Positions 7,387 to 14,705 are shown, numbered from the stretch's first letter. The stretch: DNA of 17,993 bases from Tolypothrix sp. NIES-4075 (GCF_002218085.1 NZ_BDUC01000033.1:1-17993), one strand, 5' to 3'. The notes: a model not told the origin generated them from the sequence alone. A program made the numbers and translations.

Positions 7387-7600
7387 CTAAATGAATATTT
7401 GCTTGAATACATTGCAGTATATGCATTTCTAATTATCAGTTTCCTCTACTTAAAGAATTAAGCTTCAGTTTAAGTGGCTGGCTTTTTTTGGTGGGTGAGG
7501 GCACGAACGCTCACCAAGTCTTACAAATATTGCACCATGCTTAACACAACTTAATCTTTATACGCGGGACTCACATACAAGCGATGCCTTTGGCGCTGTC
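7387..7600. other. AT-rich gene-free stretch
   Basis: No supported gene. Contains an AT-rich hairpin ACTTAAA/TTTAAGT at 7448-7475 followed by GGCTGGC and seven T on the plus strand, and a short GGTGAG/CTCACC inverted repeat around 7495-7517. Confidence 0.4.
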
Positions 7601-7680
7601 GTCACTGCAATCCACTGATTGTTGAAGAAGGCAGAAGTACGCTCGTCTCTTGGCAGAAGGTTCCGTAAGATCGGGGATTC

Positions 7681-7806
7681 AGACCCCTCCTAAACGTAGC
7701 GACTGAACACAGTTCAGTCGGGGTCTTAAACCCTTGTACACGAGCGGTCACCCGCGTCGGTGTGGAACCAGAATTCCCTTCAGCATAAGTGCCTCCACAC
7801 CGACGC
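7681..7806. repeat. Nested palindrome cluster, candidate structured RNA or mobile-element relic
   Basis: Two strong secondary structures lie side by side. First, AGACCCC (7681-7687) pairs with GGGGTCT (7720-7726) and encloses GACTGAAC-ACA-GTTCAGTC (7701-7719). Second, GCGTCGGTGTGGA (7754-7766) is the perfect inverse of 7794-7806 across a 27-base loop. That loop contains CCCTTCAGCATAAGTGCC, which matches 16 of 18 bases of a segment inside the MITE. The frame at 7602-7838 (minus) is GC-rich, lacks a domain and is probably not a protein. The structure resembles the tails of IS200/IS605-type elements, but this is not proven. Confidence 0.6.
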
Positions 7807-7908
7807 CTTTCCCGATAAAAATCTTTCCTGCGAATCAAGTAGGTGTTGTGGCACTTAGTTTAAATTGAAGAAGCTTTGAATAGGTAAAGTAGTTTGAGTG
7901 TAGTATAT

Positions 7909-8868
7909 ATGGAAAAGCGTAAACTTGGGCGCTCTGAACTAGAAGTATCACCAGTGTGTTTTGGTGGCAACGTCTTTGGATGGACGATTGATGAAGCCAC
8001 TTCATTTGAAATTTTAGATGCCTTTGTTGCAGCAGGAGGCAACTTCATTGATACAGAGTAAACGTTTATTCTAGATGGGTTGAGGGCAATGAGGGCGGAG
8101 AATCCGAGACGATTCTAGGGAAATGGATGAAGCAGCGCGGTCATCGTGACCAAGTGGTGATTGCAACTAAGGTTGGCAACGATATGGGTGTTAAAGGCAA
8201 AGGGCTTTCTCGCAAACACATTCAACAAGCTGTTGAAGACTCGTTGCAAAGGTTACAAACTGATTATATTGATCTATATCAATCACATATCGACGATGAA
8301 AACACTCCACTTGAAGAAACTCTTGAAACCTACGCAGAATTGATTCGTCAGGGAAAAGTGCGTGCAATTGGAGCTTCAAATTATAGTGCAGATCGTCTTG
8401 TAAGGGCATTGCAAATCAGCGAACAGCATGGGTATCCCCGTTATGAGAGTCTTCAACCCCTCTACAACTTGTATGACCGAGCCGACTATGAGCAAGACCT
8501 TGAACCACTTTGCATTGAACAGGAAATAGGCGTCATTAGCTATTTCTCTCTCGCCAGTGGTTTTCTTTCCGGGAAATACCGAGAGGAGAAAGATTTATCC
8601 AATAGTTCCCGTGCTGGTTATGTAAAAAAATATTTAAACGCTCGTGGCACGCGAATTTTAGAGGCAATTGATGAGGTGGCAAAAACTTATAATACCACTC
8701 CCACCCAAATTTCACTCTCCTGGCTCATTCAGCGTCCTAGCATCACCGCTCCCATTGTTAGTGCAACAAAGCTTGAGCAACGAGAGCGATATCATCTCTT
8801 CTGTTAATATAAAGCTCGACCAAGATGCTATTAGCCTTCTAAATCTTGCCAGTTCCTCAAACACCTAG
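7909..8868 (+). pseudogene. Aldo/keto reductase with two frameshifts
   Basis: Reading through two shifts gives a full-length (about 320 aa) aldo/keto reductase. Frame 1 (7909-8061) begins MEKRKLGRSELEVSPVCFGG and runs to NFIDTE then a stop. Frame 2 resumes at about 8066 (VYSRWVEGNEGGESETILG), continues with VVIATKVG (catalytic Lys), QSHIDDENTPLEETL (catalytic His), IRAIG-type KVRAIGASNYSA, and SITAPIVSATKLEQ near 8778. Frame 3 completes it with SDIISSVNIKLDQDAISLL up to 8868. Shifts lie at about 8056-8066 (two extra or one missing base, in place of the AD of the catalytic DTAD) and near 8780 (one extra base). Sequencing error is the alternative; otherwise the NADPH-dependent oxidoreductase is dead. 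Confidence 0.88.
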
Positions 8869-9260
8869 TACCGCATTTTGATGGAATTTTTATTTCCTCT
8901 CTACGATACGTGATGGCGCGAAAACTTGTAAAAGAGCGATCGCACGGGTTCTTGCCGGAACCAGTGCGATCGCCTTCATGTAGTAAACCCCCACTAACGG
9001 GAGATAAACACGGCGGATGACACAATCACAAATTCTCTGCGACTCTCAAGCGATCGCATTTGCACTTAACTAACAATTTTCAAGCGAGGAAAAAGCGATC
9101 GCACACTGGATCGCTTTTATATTGAAGTCAAGCGATGGCGCGGGGCACCCGCCGTGTGCGATCGCATCGCTGCGCTTACCCGCATGGGGGGTTAGGGCAT
9201 ATTGCCACTCAATATAAGCACTTCTTATTACTTACATCCACTATTATTTGTCAAGCTGTA
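8869..9260. other. HIP1-dense intergenic region
   Basis: No gene supported. GCGATCGC or close variants occur near 8936, 8965, 9050, 9094 and 9160. A perfect 10-bp hairpin AAAAGCGATC/GATCGCTTTT (9091-9118) embeds one HIP1 half and ends in a short T-run on either strand; it may act as a weak bidirectional terminator. Confidence 0.5.
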
Positions 9261-9289
9261 TTGACGCTTTGTAACAATATTGTTATATT
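9261..9289 (+). promoter_or_regulatory. Sigma70-type promoter of psb34
   Basis: -35 TTGACG (9261-9266), 17-base spacer, -10 TATATT (9284-9289), placed 35 bases before the psb34 ATG. Both boxes and spacing are near consensus. Confidence 0.65.
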
Positions 9290-9323
9290 TATTTACATAA
9301 AGTAACAAATTTGAGAAAAAACC

Positions 9324-9494
9324 ATGTATACCACCATTAACGAAGACGGCGTTTTAAACAACTACGCAACCGAACCCCAGATGTACTATGCAGAGTACCC
9401 AGCAATTTGGGAACAACGCAAATATGTTGTACAGGGTGTGTTCGCCGCTTTGATTGTTACCACTCTAGTTTTGGTTGGCTTGAGCGTTAGTTAA
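9324..9494 (+). CDS. psb34: Psb34 (ssl1498-family light-harvesting-like protein)
   Basis: A 56-aa single-helix thylakoid protein: MYTTINEDGVLNNYATEP, then YYAEYPAIWEQRKYVVQG, then the membrane helix VFAALIVTTLVLVGLSV. The N-terminal pattern MYTTxxxxGxLNNYATEP with AEYP and QR(K)YVVQG is that of the ssl1498 family, which are Hlip-like proteins. Psb34 binds at CP47 in photosystem II assembly intermediates. Unlike true Hlips it lacks the full chlorophyll-binding ExxNGR pattern. The gene is monocistronic, with its own promoter and terminator. Ribosome binding is weak (GAGAAAAAACC). Intact, and one of the clearest functional genes here. Confidence 0.88.
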   Translation: MYTTINEDGVLNNYATEPQMYYAEYPAIWEQRKYVVQGVFAALIVTTLVLVGLSVS

Positions 9495-9548
9495 GGTTTT
9501 TTGATTTTGGTATCGGTATCTCATTGACATATGGACTTCTCCCAATCA

Positions 9549-9576
9549 CCTCGGTATTTAACGCCGGGGTTTTTTA
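9549..9576 (+). terminator. Terminator of psb34
   Basis: Stem CCTCGG/CCGGGG (one G-U pair), 9-base loop, then seven T. It lies 55 bases after the psb34 stop. Confidence 0.75.
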
Positions 9577-9897
9577 TTGTTGTTGATGGGTACTAAGTGC
9601 AGTTTGCTATTGACCTCCAACACCGACACTATTTTGGCTGAATCTGCTCTCAAAAGCGGCTGACACGGTACGTCAGCGAAAAAATGGGACTCTGGTTAAT
9701 GTCGCGCTGACCATTATTTTATGGAAGCAGCAGGAATAGAACCGCAGCTAAGACAGATTTTTATCGCTTCTTGTGCCTCTTGTAAATTTACCCAAATCCA
9801 GGGTATGCGATCGCCTCTGGTGAAACAGATATTTTGAATAGGATGGAAATGCGATCGTTAATTAAGTAAAAGCTCTATTTTTGATGGAGGTGAGCAA
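9577..9897. other. Gene-free spacer
   Basis: No recognised gene. A 38-codon frame from ATG 9721 (MEAAGIEPQLRQIFI) has the look of spurious frames that arise near tRNA-like sequence, but I could not fold a tRNA on either strand. One HIP1 site near 9809. A good ribosome site (GGAGGTGAGC) for the next gene lies at the end. Confidence 0.45.
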
Positions 9898-10326
9898 ATG
9901 TTTACCAAAATTTTCTTGAGCATTGGTGCATCGCTAGCGATCGCTTTACTGATTCTAGTCATTTTAAGAATTAGGAACGAACAAGAAGTTAATAGAATTT
10001 GGCGATTGTGCTTCGCACACGCTACGCGAACGCTTGAAGCAGCCCCGACAGAAAATCGTTTTACTAAAGACATGGTTGCAGAATTACCTGCTCCTGTACA
10101 ACGCTACTTTTTGCATAGCATTGCACTCTTGACTCCTCTTGCTTCCTCTGTCAGCTTGAAAATGAGCGGCAGTTTTAGGATGGCGCAGGATAAACCGTGG
10201 ATACCGATGCAAGCTACAGAAATTCTCTCAACAAAAGGATTTATTTGGAAAGCAAGGATTGGTAGTGGTTTGTTCCAAATGATCGGCAGCGATCGCGCAA
10301 CAGTTAAGCAACTCCAAATCGCCTAG
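9898..10326 (+). pseudogene. DUF6544-type membrane-anchored protein, C-terminally truncated
   Basis: Starts with a membrane helix (IFLSIGASLAIALLILVILRI). It then carries family-like segments: FTKDMVAELPAPVQRYFLHS, LASSVSLKMSGSFRM, DKPWIPMQATEILSTKGFIW and KARIGSGLFQMIGSD. Members are about 250-280 aa; this frame ends at 142 aa, leaving homology near a HIP1 site (GCGATCGC, about 10289) and stopping after RATVKQLQIA. In addition, 10007-10034 (TGTGCTTCGCACA hairpin, then GCTACGCGAACGCTT) is a cyanobacterial dispersed repeat lying in frame within the coding part. The ribosome site GGAGG is excellent. Function unknown; the protein is probably non-functional. Confidence 0.68.
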
Positions 10327-10331
10327 CGATC

Positions 10332-10367
10332 AGTTCGTAGTAAGCACTAAAGTCCTGACTACGAACT
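10332..10367. repeat. Dispersed palindrome (10-bp perfect arms)
   Basis: AGTTCGTAGT and ACTACGAACT enclose a 16-base loop containing ACTAAAGT. This resembles a repeat seen widely between genes in Nostoc-type genomes; it sits directly after the truncated DUF6544-type gene and before hoxH. Confidence 0.7.
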
Positions 10368-10427
10368 TATTATCCCCTCATATATAGCGCCTGAAAAATA
10401 ACAACTCACCACCTAAAACAGAGGCTT

Positions 10428-10766
10428 ATGTCTCAAAAAATCATTATCGATCCAGTTACCCGCATTGAAGGACATGCCAAAATCTCTATTTACTTAGATG
10501 ATAGCGGACAAGTCAGCGATGCTCGGTTTCATGTCACAGAATTTCGTGGTTTTGAAAAGTTTTGTGAAGGTCGTCCGCTTTGGGAAATGCCAGGAATTAC
10601 GGCGCGAATTTGTGGAATTTGTCCGGTGAGTCATTTATTGGCTTCTGCTAAAGCAGGCGATCGCATCCTGGGGGTGACGATTCCTAAAGCTGCTGAAAAA
10701 CTGCGCCGTTTAATGAATTGGGGACAAATTATTCAATCCCATAAAAATTCTCAAGAGCCTGATTAA
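10428..10766 (+). pseudogene. hoxH: HoxH, bidirectional NiFe hydrogenase large subunit, N-terminal fragment
   Basis: HoxH carries the NiFe active site of the NAD-linked bidirectional hydrogenase. The frame starts at an ATG preceded by AGAGG and reads IDPVTRIEGHAKISIYLDD, then FCEGRPLWEMPGITARICGICPVSH, containing the N-terminal CxxC nickel ligands (C62, C65). It then reads KLRRLMNWGQIIQSH. Homology ends at H105 (10742), and seven unrelated codons follow before the stop. Full HoxH is about 470-490 aa, so about 78 percent, including the C-terminal CxxC ligands, is lost. The bases after 10742 belong to a transposase relic on the opposite strand, which marks the break. No hoxEFUY genes are nearby. 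Confidence 0.9.
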
Positions 10767-11058
10767 ATGTTATATAAATAAGTAGAAAGGCACAAAAAAA
10801 CCGAAGTATGTAACGAAAAGTAAAGTTGTCCAAAAACCTCTTCCCTTCAGCATAGCTGCCCTCAGCATAGCTGCCTTGTCATAACGACAATTTTTAACGC
10901 CAACCTACTTATACGTTTGCTTGACATAATTTGATTTTCTGTTTTTTGTTGCTCGTTTAATTGCTGGTTTCTTTTTTTCTTGTGAGGAGTTGTAATATTT
11001 TTACCTCCTTGATATCCTTTATCTCCCTCGAATTCTTGTTCGACATCAAATTTTTTCT
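10743..11058 (-). pseudogene. IS5-type DDE transposase relic, split by a MITE
   Basis: On the minus strand, 11058 to 10913 reads FDVEQEFEGDKGYQGGKN, then ITTPHKKKRNQQL, then SSKRI. These are the GDKGYQG and SSKRI landmarks of IS5-type (DDE_Tnp_4) transposases. The MITE (10781-10909) follows. Beyond it the frame continues (F-I-stop-HLIRLLRIF) up to 10743, where hoxH begins. The in-frame TAA replaces the codon of the catalytic Glu expected in VEH. Both termini of the transposase and the IS ends are missing. This is clearly dead DNA. Confidence 0.8.
10781..10909. mobile_element. MITE copy 2, nested in transposase relic
   Basis: Base-for-base identical to 7178-7306, flanked by TA at 10779-10780 and 10910-10911. 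Removing the element plus one TA restores the reading frame of the surrounding transposase relic, so the insertion borders and the TA duplication are supported by the host sequence itself. Confidence 0.85.
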
Positions 11059-11218
11059 TGCGATCGCAACTAGAACCGCTTCATCTGCACTGACTATAGA
11101 GTAGCCACAAAAGTTATCTCATAACATTTAACCTTCATTCTTCTGTAATTTTCATTCCAAAATACGAATCTACCAAGGGCGATAATGCCTAATGGCACGA
11201 TAACAGAAGCATGAAAGC

Positions 11219-11857
11219 GTGAATACAAAACTCCTCATTTCTCCCCAAGAAGTCACGTCACTGTTAGCAGAGAAATCATCACAGACTGTCATTATTGATA
11301 CGCGAAGTCAAGAAGATTATGCTATTTCTCATATTTCTCAATCCATAAATATTAGAGATTTTTTCACCTATCTTTTAGAGAATTCCTCGCCAGCAGGATT
11401 AAAGGAATTGCAAGAGTATTTTGCAGAAATCATGAGCAGGGTAGGAATATCTGGTGCAGAACAGTTAATTGTTTATGAAGATGCTTTAACTAAAGGTTAT
11501 GGTCAATCTTGTCGAGCAGCTTTCTTACTGAAATATTTGGGTTGCACTCAGGTATCTATTTTACACGGAGGATATAGAGCATGGCTCAAGGCAGGATTAC
11601 CTACTACCTCGGAAGTACCATTACGTGAAAGCAGCACATTTAAATTGCATCCCAACGCTGACATAATGGTGACTACCACCGAGATGTTGCAAGCAATTGA
11701 CAATCCAGCAATTATTAAATTAGATGTGCGCGACAGCTCAGAATGGCTTGGGTTGAGTTCTTCTCCTTACCATCCTGATTTTTGTCCTCGCAAAGGCAGA
11801 ATCCCTAACGCTGTATGGTTAGAATCCCCACGCTTATTAGCCTCTGGGAGCAATTGA
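11219..11857 (+). pseudogene. Two-domain rhodanese (sulfurtransferase), truncated in second domain
   Basis: Residues about 5-130 form a first rhodanese domain (VIIDTRSQEDYAISHI, then VSILHGGYRAWLKAGLP). A second begins at about 150 (MLQAIDNPAIIKLDVRDSSE, then RKGRIPNAVWLE) and breaks off at 11824. The final residues SPRLLASGSN are antisense to a phage-like gene that starts at the junction. In thiosulfate/3-mercaptopyruvate sulfurtransferases the catalytic Cys loop lies in the lost part, so activity is unlikely. The start is GTG at 11219, overlapping a four-codon ATG frame; ribosome signal is weak. Full-length would be about 280-300 aa. Confidence 0.85.
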
Positions 11858-11994
11858 CCCAAGTATCCGCCTACGCCGACTTTCGCCAAATCTCCGAATG
11901 TTGGGCGAAAGTTATGGTCTGCGATCGCCAACACCAAAGCCCCAATCACCAAAATAATTACAACCACGGATCTAACAGTAAGGCGTGATAGCAT
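11825..11994 (-). CDS. Small membrane protein of phage-like module, 3' end lost at junction
   Basis: MLSRLTVRSVVVIILVIGAL forms one membrane helix. Residues FRPTFGDLAKVGVGGYLGQL and LPEANKRG follow. After that the frame (open to 11767) is antisense to the rhodanese gene, so the real C-terminus may be lost or very near. The start at 11994 follows GAGGG by about six bases and lies one base after the stop of the upstream gene, showing co-translation. It could be a holin-like or membrane-anchor protein; no family is recognised. Confidence 0.6.
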
Positions 11995-11995
11995 C

Positions 11996-12304
11996 TTAAC
12001 CCTCATCCGATTTTTGCTTATGCTTTAGCTCTCCTTTGAGTTCTTTAATTTCACCCAAAAGCCGATTAGCCTTGTGGTCAATTTCCTCTTGAAGAGCGTG
12101 TATTAAATAATCAATTTGCTCTTTACGTTCGCAGTAAGCAGCCACATGCACGCCAAAGTTATATTCGTTATCAGCCATCCTTTTGATGAATAATTTATTT
12201 AACTCATCAATTGAGTCATAAATTGCTTTCTCAACTTGAAACACTCTATAAGTAATCCCGATCAGCGCTATAACTCCCAAGATAATATCAAGATTATTTT
12301 TCAT
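11996..12304 (-). CDS. Membrane-anchored coiled-coil protein of phage-like module
   Basis: 102 aa: a short N-terminal membrane helix (LDIILGVIALIGITYRVF), then a long charged helical region (KAIYDSIDELNKLFIKRMAD, and EEIDHKANRLLGEIKELKGE) ending in a Lys-rich tail. Such proteins occur near phage lysis/tail modules, but no family is recognised. It directly precedes the gene at 11994-11825 on the same strand. Confidence 0.6.
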   Translation of the reverse strand: MKNNLDIILGVIALIGITYRVFQVEKAIYDSIDELNKLFIKRMADNEYNFGVHVAAYCERKEQIDYLIHALQEEIDHKANRLLGEIKELKGELKHKQKSDEG

Positions 12305-12526
12305 ATATCATTAAGCTGCTCTAAACCAAATAGCAGGTATATAAGTTGAGTTGACCGAAGAGGCAGGGGAGCAGGGAGCACTCTTGCAGGGGAGAAAGAT
12401 ACTGAAATCCCTCTGCACTCATGGTTTCAAGGCCCTAAATTTATTTATGCACAAAAGCAAAAATATTTATTTCGAGATGCATAGCACGAGAAATGATGCG
12501 TCCTTGTTTCAAGCCCCTAAATTTAT
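12305..12526. repeat. Repeat insertion region between phage-like genes
   Basis: Contains a direct repeat TTTCAAG(G/C)CCCTAAATTTATTTATG at 12425-12449 and 12507-12531. The second copy extends into a CCCCTAAAT...ATTTATGGGG palindrome. A G-rich stretch (GGGGAGCAGGGAGC near 12367-12380) is typical of cyanobacterial intergenic repeats. It replaces the natural 3' end of the neighbouring tail-like gene. Confidence 0.65.
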
Positions 12527-13105
12527 TTATGGGGTTTCCCCCCTGCTAGAGTGCAAGAACTGCCCCTTTTCCTCTTCTTTGACAAGATTATCAATTGGAG
12601 CGTTTGATGGAAAGGGCGCATAATTAAAATTGTTTTTATAGCCAATGCAGCCATTGTAAGAAGGTGAATTGGAACCAACAAAATGGGTAAAAGCAAAATT
12701 ATAAGAGCAAGCAATAGTATTCGCGACTGAACAACTGGCTGCTAACCAATACCAACCACTATTTAATAAACAAGGATTAAAAGAGGCTTCTTTATATCCC
12801 GAACCAAAACTATTTATTTCGCCAGCGTCTAAAATTAATTGGCTAGGAAGACTTGATTCATTTGAATAAATACCTAATCGAACTTTCCCACTGCTACTAG
12901 AATTACTTGCCAAGATTGAAAGTCTATCAATTTTAGTTGTTGAGCCAATAAATAAAGGAAAGTAAACAATCGTATTAGGAGATAAAACGGTATTGTTAGT
13001 AATATAATCCACAACGTAAGGACTATAAAAATAATACTTACCCGTTAAAAATCCCGGATGCAGTTGTGTATTAGAAATTATTTTGCTGTCATTAAATAAA
13101 GGCAT
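12527..13105 (-). CDS. Phage tail / receptor-binding-like structural protein
   Basis: 192 aa, rich in Ser, Asn, Tyr and Gly with beta-strand character. It starts MPLFNDSKII and includes FPLFIGSTTKIDRLSILAS, KVRLGIYSN, LILDAGEINSFGSGYKEA and LLNSGWYWLAAS. This resembles small distal tail or host-recognition proteins of cyanobacterial prophages. Its ATG overlaps the stop of the upstream gene (TAATG), so the two are translationally coupled. The last about 17 residues (EEEKGQFLHSSRGETP) are encoded by repeat DNA and look non-native. Confidence 0.6.
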   Translation of the reverse strand: MPLFNDSKIISNTQLHPGFLTGKYYFYSPYVVDYITNNTVLSPNTIVYFPLFIGSTTKIDRLSILASNSSSSGKVRLGIYSNESSLPSQLILDAGEINSFGSGYKEASFNPCLLNSGWYWLAASCSVANTIACSYNFAFTHFVGSNSPSYNGCIGYKNNFNYAPFPSNAPIDNLVKEEEKGQFLHSSRGETP

Positions 13106-13416
13106 TAGATAAACTCTCTTATTAAAGCCTTGCCATTAACAGCATCCCAAATACCAGAAATCACACCAGTGTAAGTAAAGGGAATTTCATAATATCCACC
13201 AGCACCAACCTTGGCAGTAAAAGCAGAAGTGGTGGCAGTTGCACCCAATTCAACATATAAATTAGCGGTTGAATTATTCCAAATAGTTGCCCCTTTCCTC
13301 GCAGAGGTTGCAGCTAAAAGATTAACTGAAGTAGTGCTAGCATCCACACTTGAAGGAGTTGCAGCGCCGCTTGTAGAGGGTGTAATAGTAAATTGATCAG
13401 GATTGTAAAGTGGCAT
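13105..13416 (-). CDS. Small phage-like structural protein (beta-rich, 103 aa)
   Basis: MPLYNPDQFTITPSTSG is followed by KGATIWNNSTANLYVELGA, TTSAFTAKVGAGGYYEIPF, YTGVISGIWDAVNGKAL and IREF. A compact beta-sandwich-like protein, probably a tail or head decoration protein; the family is not identified. It is a paralogue of the fragment upstream (13444-13683): NNSTANLYVEL versus NNGTADITLVL, GGYYEI versus GGSYEI, YTGVISGI versus YTGKISAI. Confidence 0.6.
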   Translation of the reverse strand: MPLYNPDQFTITPSTSGAATPSSVDASTTSVNLLAATSARKGATIWNNSTANLYVELGATATTSAFTAKVGAGGYYEIPFTYTGVISGIWDAVNGKALIREFI

Positions 13417-13443
13417 ATTTTACGTAATGAATTATTCAAAACC

Positions 13444-13683
13444 TTAGTCAAAACCTTCTACAAAAGAAAGCTGGGTAGTACTTGCACTTATTGCTGAAAT
13501 CTTGCCTGTGTAGAGATTTGAAGAAGTTATTTCATAACTTCCCCCGTAGCCTTTAATAACAATACCTTCATCAATAACAGCCTTTGATTTATCCTCTAAA
13601 ACTAGAGTAATATCCGCAGTTCCGTTATTAATAAAAGCAGCATAAAAGAAGTAAAAATAATGAAAATTAATGGCGAGGGACAA
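13444..13683 (-). pseudogene. Paralogous structural protein fragment lacking its 5' end
   Basis: From about residue 13 (YAAFINNGTADITLVLEDKS, then DEGIVIKGYGGSYEIT, YTGKISAISAST, ending FVEGF) it matches the next gene downstream. The first residues overlap the integrase start on the other strand, and the expected Pro/Thr-rich N-terminus is missing. The gene was cut where it meets the integrase gene. Confidence 0.6.
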
Positions 13684-14241
13684 GCTTCTGTTTTGTCAAA
13701 CGATGACTATGCCAAAATTCGCAAACAAATCAAAAGCAAGAAATACAAATTGCTTTTGGACATTGCTTGGTATACCGGCGAGCGCTGGGGTGCTTTGGTG
13801 CAGTTGAAAGTTGATGATTGCTACAACCCAGACGGCAGTCCCAGAGATTGTATCAACTTTCGAGGCAGCACCCGAAAAGCGACGCCGGACGGAAAGCGAA
13901 CGACGCGCCAAGTACCAGTGCATCAAGTACTTTTAGAGTCGTTACTCGCTTACAAGCATGATTCTACATCTCCTTGGATGTTTGGCGATCGCACCGGAGA
14001 TAAACCAATAACCCTACGCTGGGCTGACATGATTCTCCGGGCGGCGGTTGAAAAAGCCGGTCTTGCGGCTAAGGGCATCAGCACGCACAGCACCCGCCGG
14101 ACGTTTATCACGAAACTGCACCGCAACGGGACAGACCTTTACACCATCAAGAAAATTACTGGGCACAAGGATTTTAAGGCTTTAGAGCGTTATGTGGAAA
14201 TTGATAGCGATCGCGTTAAGGGGGCTATAGCCGCGTTATGA
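13660..14241 (+). CDS. Tyrosine recombinase/integrase, catalytic domain only
   Basis: 193 aa with the full catalytic set: Arg in YTGERWGALVQL (R42), a basic beta-hairpin RKATPDGKRTTRQVPV supplying the Lys, HSTRRTF (H143, R146), GHKD (H169) and the tyrosine nucleophile in LERYVEI (Y178). It cuts and rejoins DNA at attachment sites through a covalent Tyr link. The usual N-terminal core-binding domain of about 100 aa is absent; either it is a short integrase type or the 5' part was lost at the junction with the structural genes. It overlaps the next gene by ATGA. Coding strand is opposite to the phage-like genes to its left. Confidence 0.88.
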   Translation: MKINGEGQASVLSNDDYAKIRKQIKSKKYKLLLDIAWYTGERWGALVQLKVDDCYNPDGSPRDCINFRGSTRKATPDGKRTTRQVPVHQVLLESLLAYKHDSTSPWMFGDRTGDKPITLRWADMILRAAVEKAGLAAKGISTHSTRRTFITKLHRNGTDLYTIKKITGHKDFKALERYVEIDSDRVKGAIAAL

Positions 14242-14705
14242 AAATTTTGCTTTATCATCAGCACCTAATGCAGAGTGCAAATTTAATCGAGGGGCGCTTG
14301 CTACTTCTTGACTCGGAAGCACCCAGCATCGCTAACACCTACATAGCAACATCCGGGCTTCCCAACAATCAGCGGTTTGAGTGTCTCTCGTCGCCAGGGA
14401 AAGGAAGCATTCCTGCCAATAACGTTATTGGCATTGACTCTTATCAGGTCGCGACCACACCGATATATATGCTTGGTGTTAAGGGTGTTGAGGGTAACTT
14501 TTACAAAATTAACCCGCACATGGTGACGGTTAACGGCGTTACTCGCGGTGACTTTGGGGTGCATTTTGACGCGAATGTACCCGGTAGTAGTGGGTGCGTG
14601 GTACTGCGAACTGACATCGGGTGGAAGGCGTTTGAGGAAGATATGAAAAAGTTATACAGCGATGGGGTTAAAGAAGTTCCGTTATTGGTGAGTTATAGCC
14701 GATGA
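14238..14705 (+). CDS. L,D-transpeptidase-like (YkuD-type) protein, candidate endolysin or wall enzyme
   Basis: 155 aa. The segment FGVHFDANVPGSSGCVVL (H109, C120) fits the HxxN/D...SxGC active-site pattern of YkuD-type L,D-transpeptidase domains; upstream is IPANNVIGIDSY and IYMLGVKG. No signal peptide or anchor is evident, so export would rely on a holin or lysis, which fits an endolysin-like role (inference). The start codon overlaps the integrase stop (ATGA), and the stop overlaps the next start (ATGA), so the three genes are one coupled operon. Confidence 0.65.
   Translation: MKILLYHQHLMQSANLIEGRLLLLDSEAPSIANTYIATSGLPNNQRFECLSSPGKGSIPANNVIGIDSYQVATTPIYMLGVKGVEGNFYKINPHMVTVNGVTRGDFGVHFDANVPGSSGCVVLRTDIGWKAFEEDMKKLYSDGVKEVPLLVSYSR

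Noticed and set aside
7602..7838. 78-aa minus frame
   Set aside because: Covers strong palindromes, no domain; treated as structured non-coding or mobile DNA.
9324..9494. True high-light-inducible protein (Hlip)
   Set aside because: Lacks the ExxNGR chlorophyll-binding motif; the N-terminal pattern fits the ssl1498/Psb34 family better.
9721..9837. Short frame MEAAGIEPQ..., typical of frames near tRNA genes
   Set aside because: I could not fold a cloverleaf on either strand; the T-arm-like stretch on the minus strand does not pair.
12351..12623. 90-aa plus frame
   Set aside because: Lies over repeat DNA and antisense to the tail-like gene.
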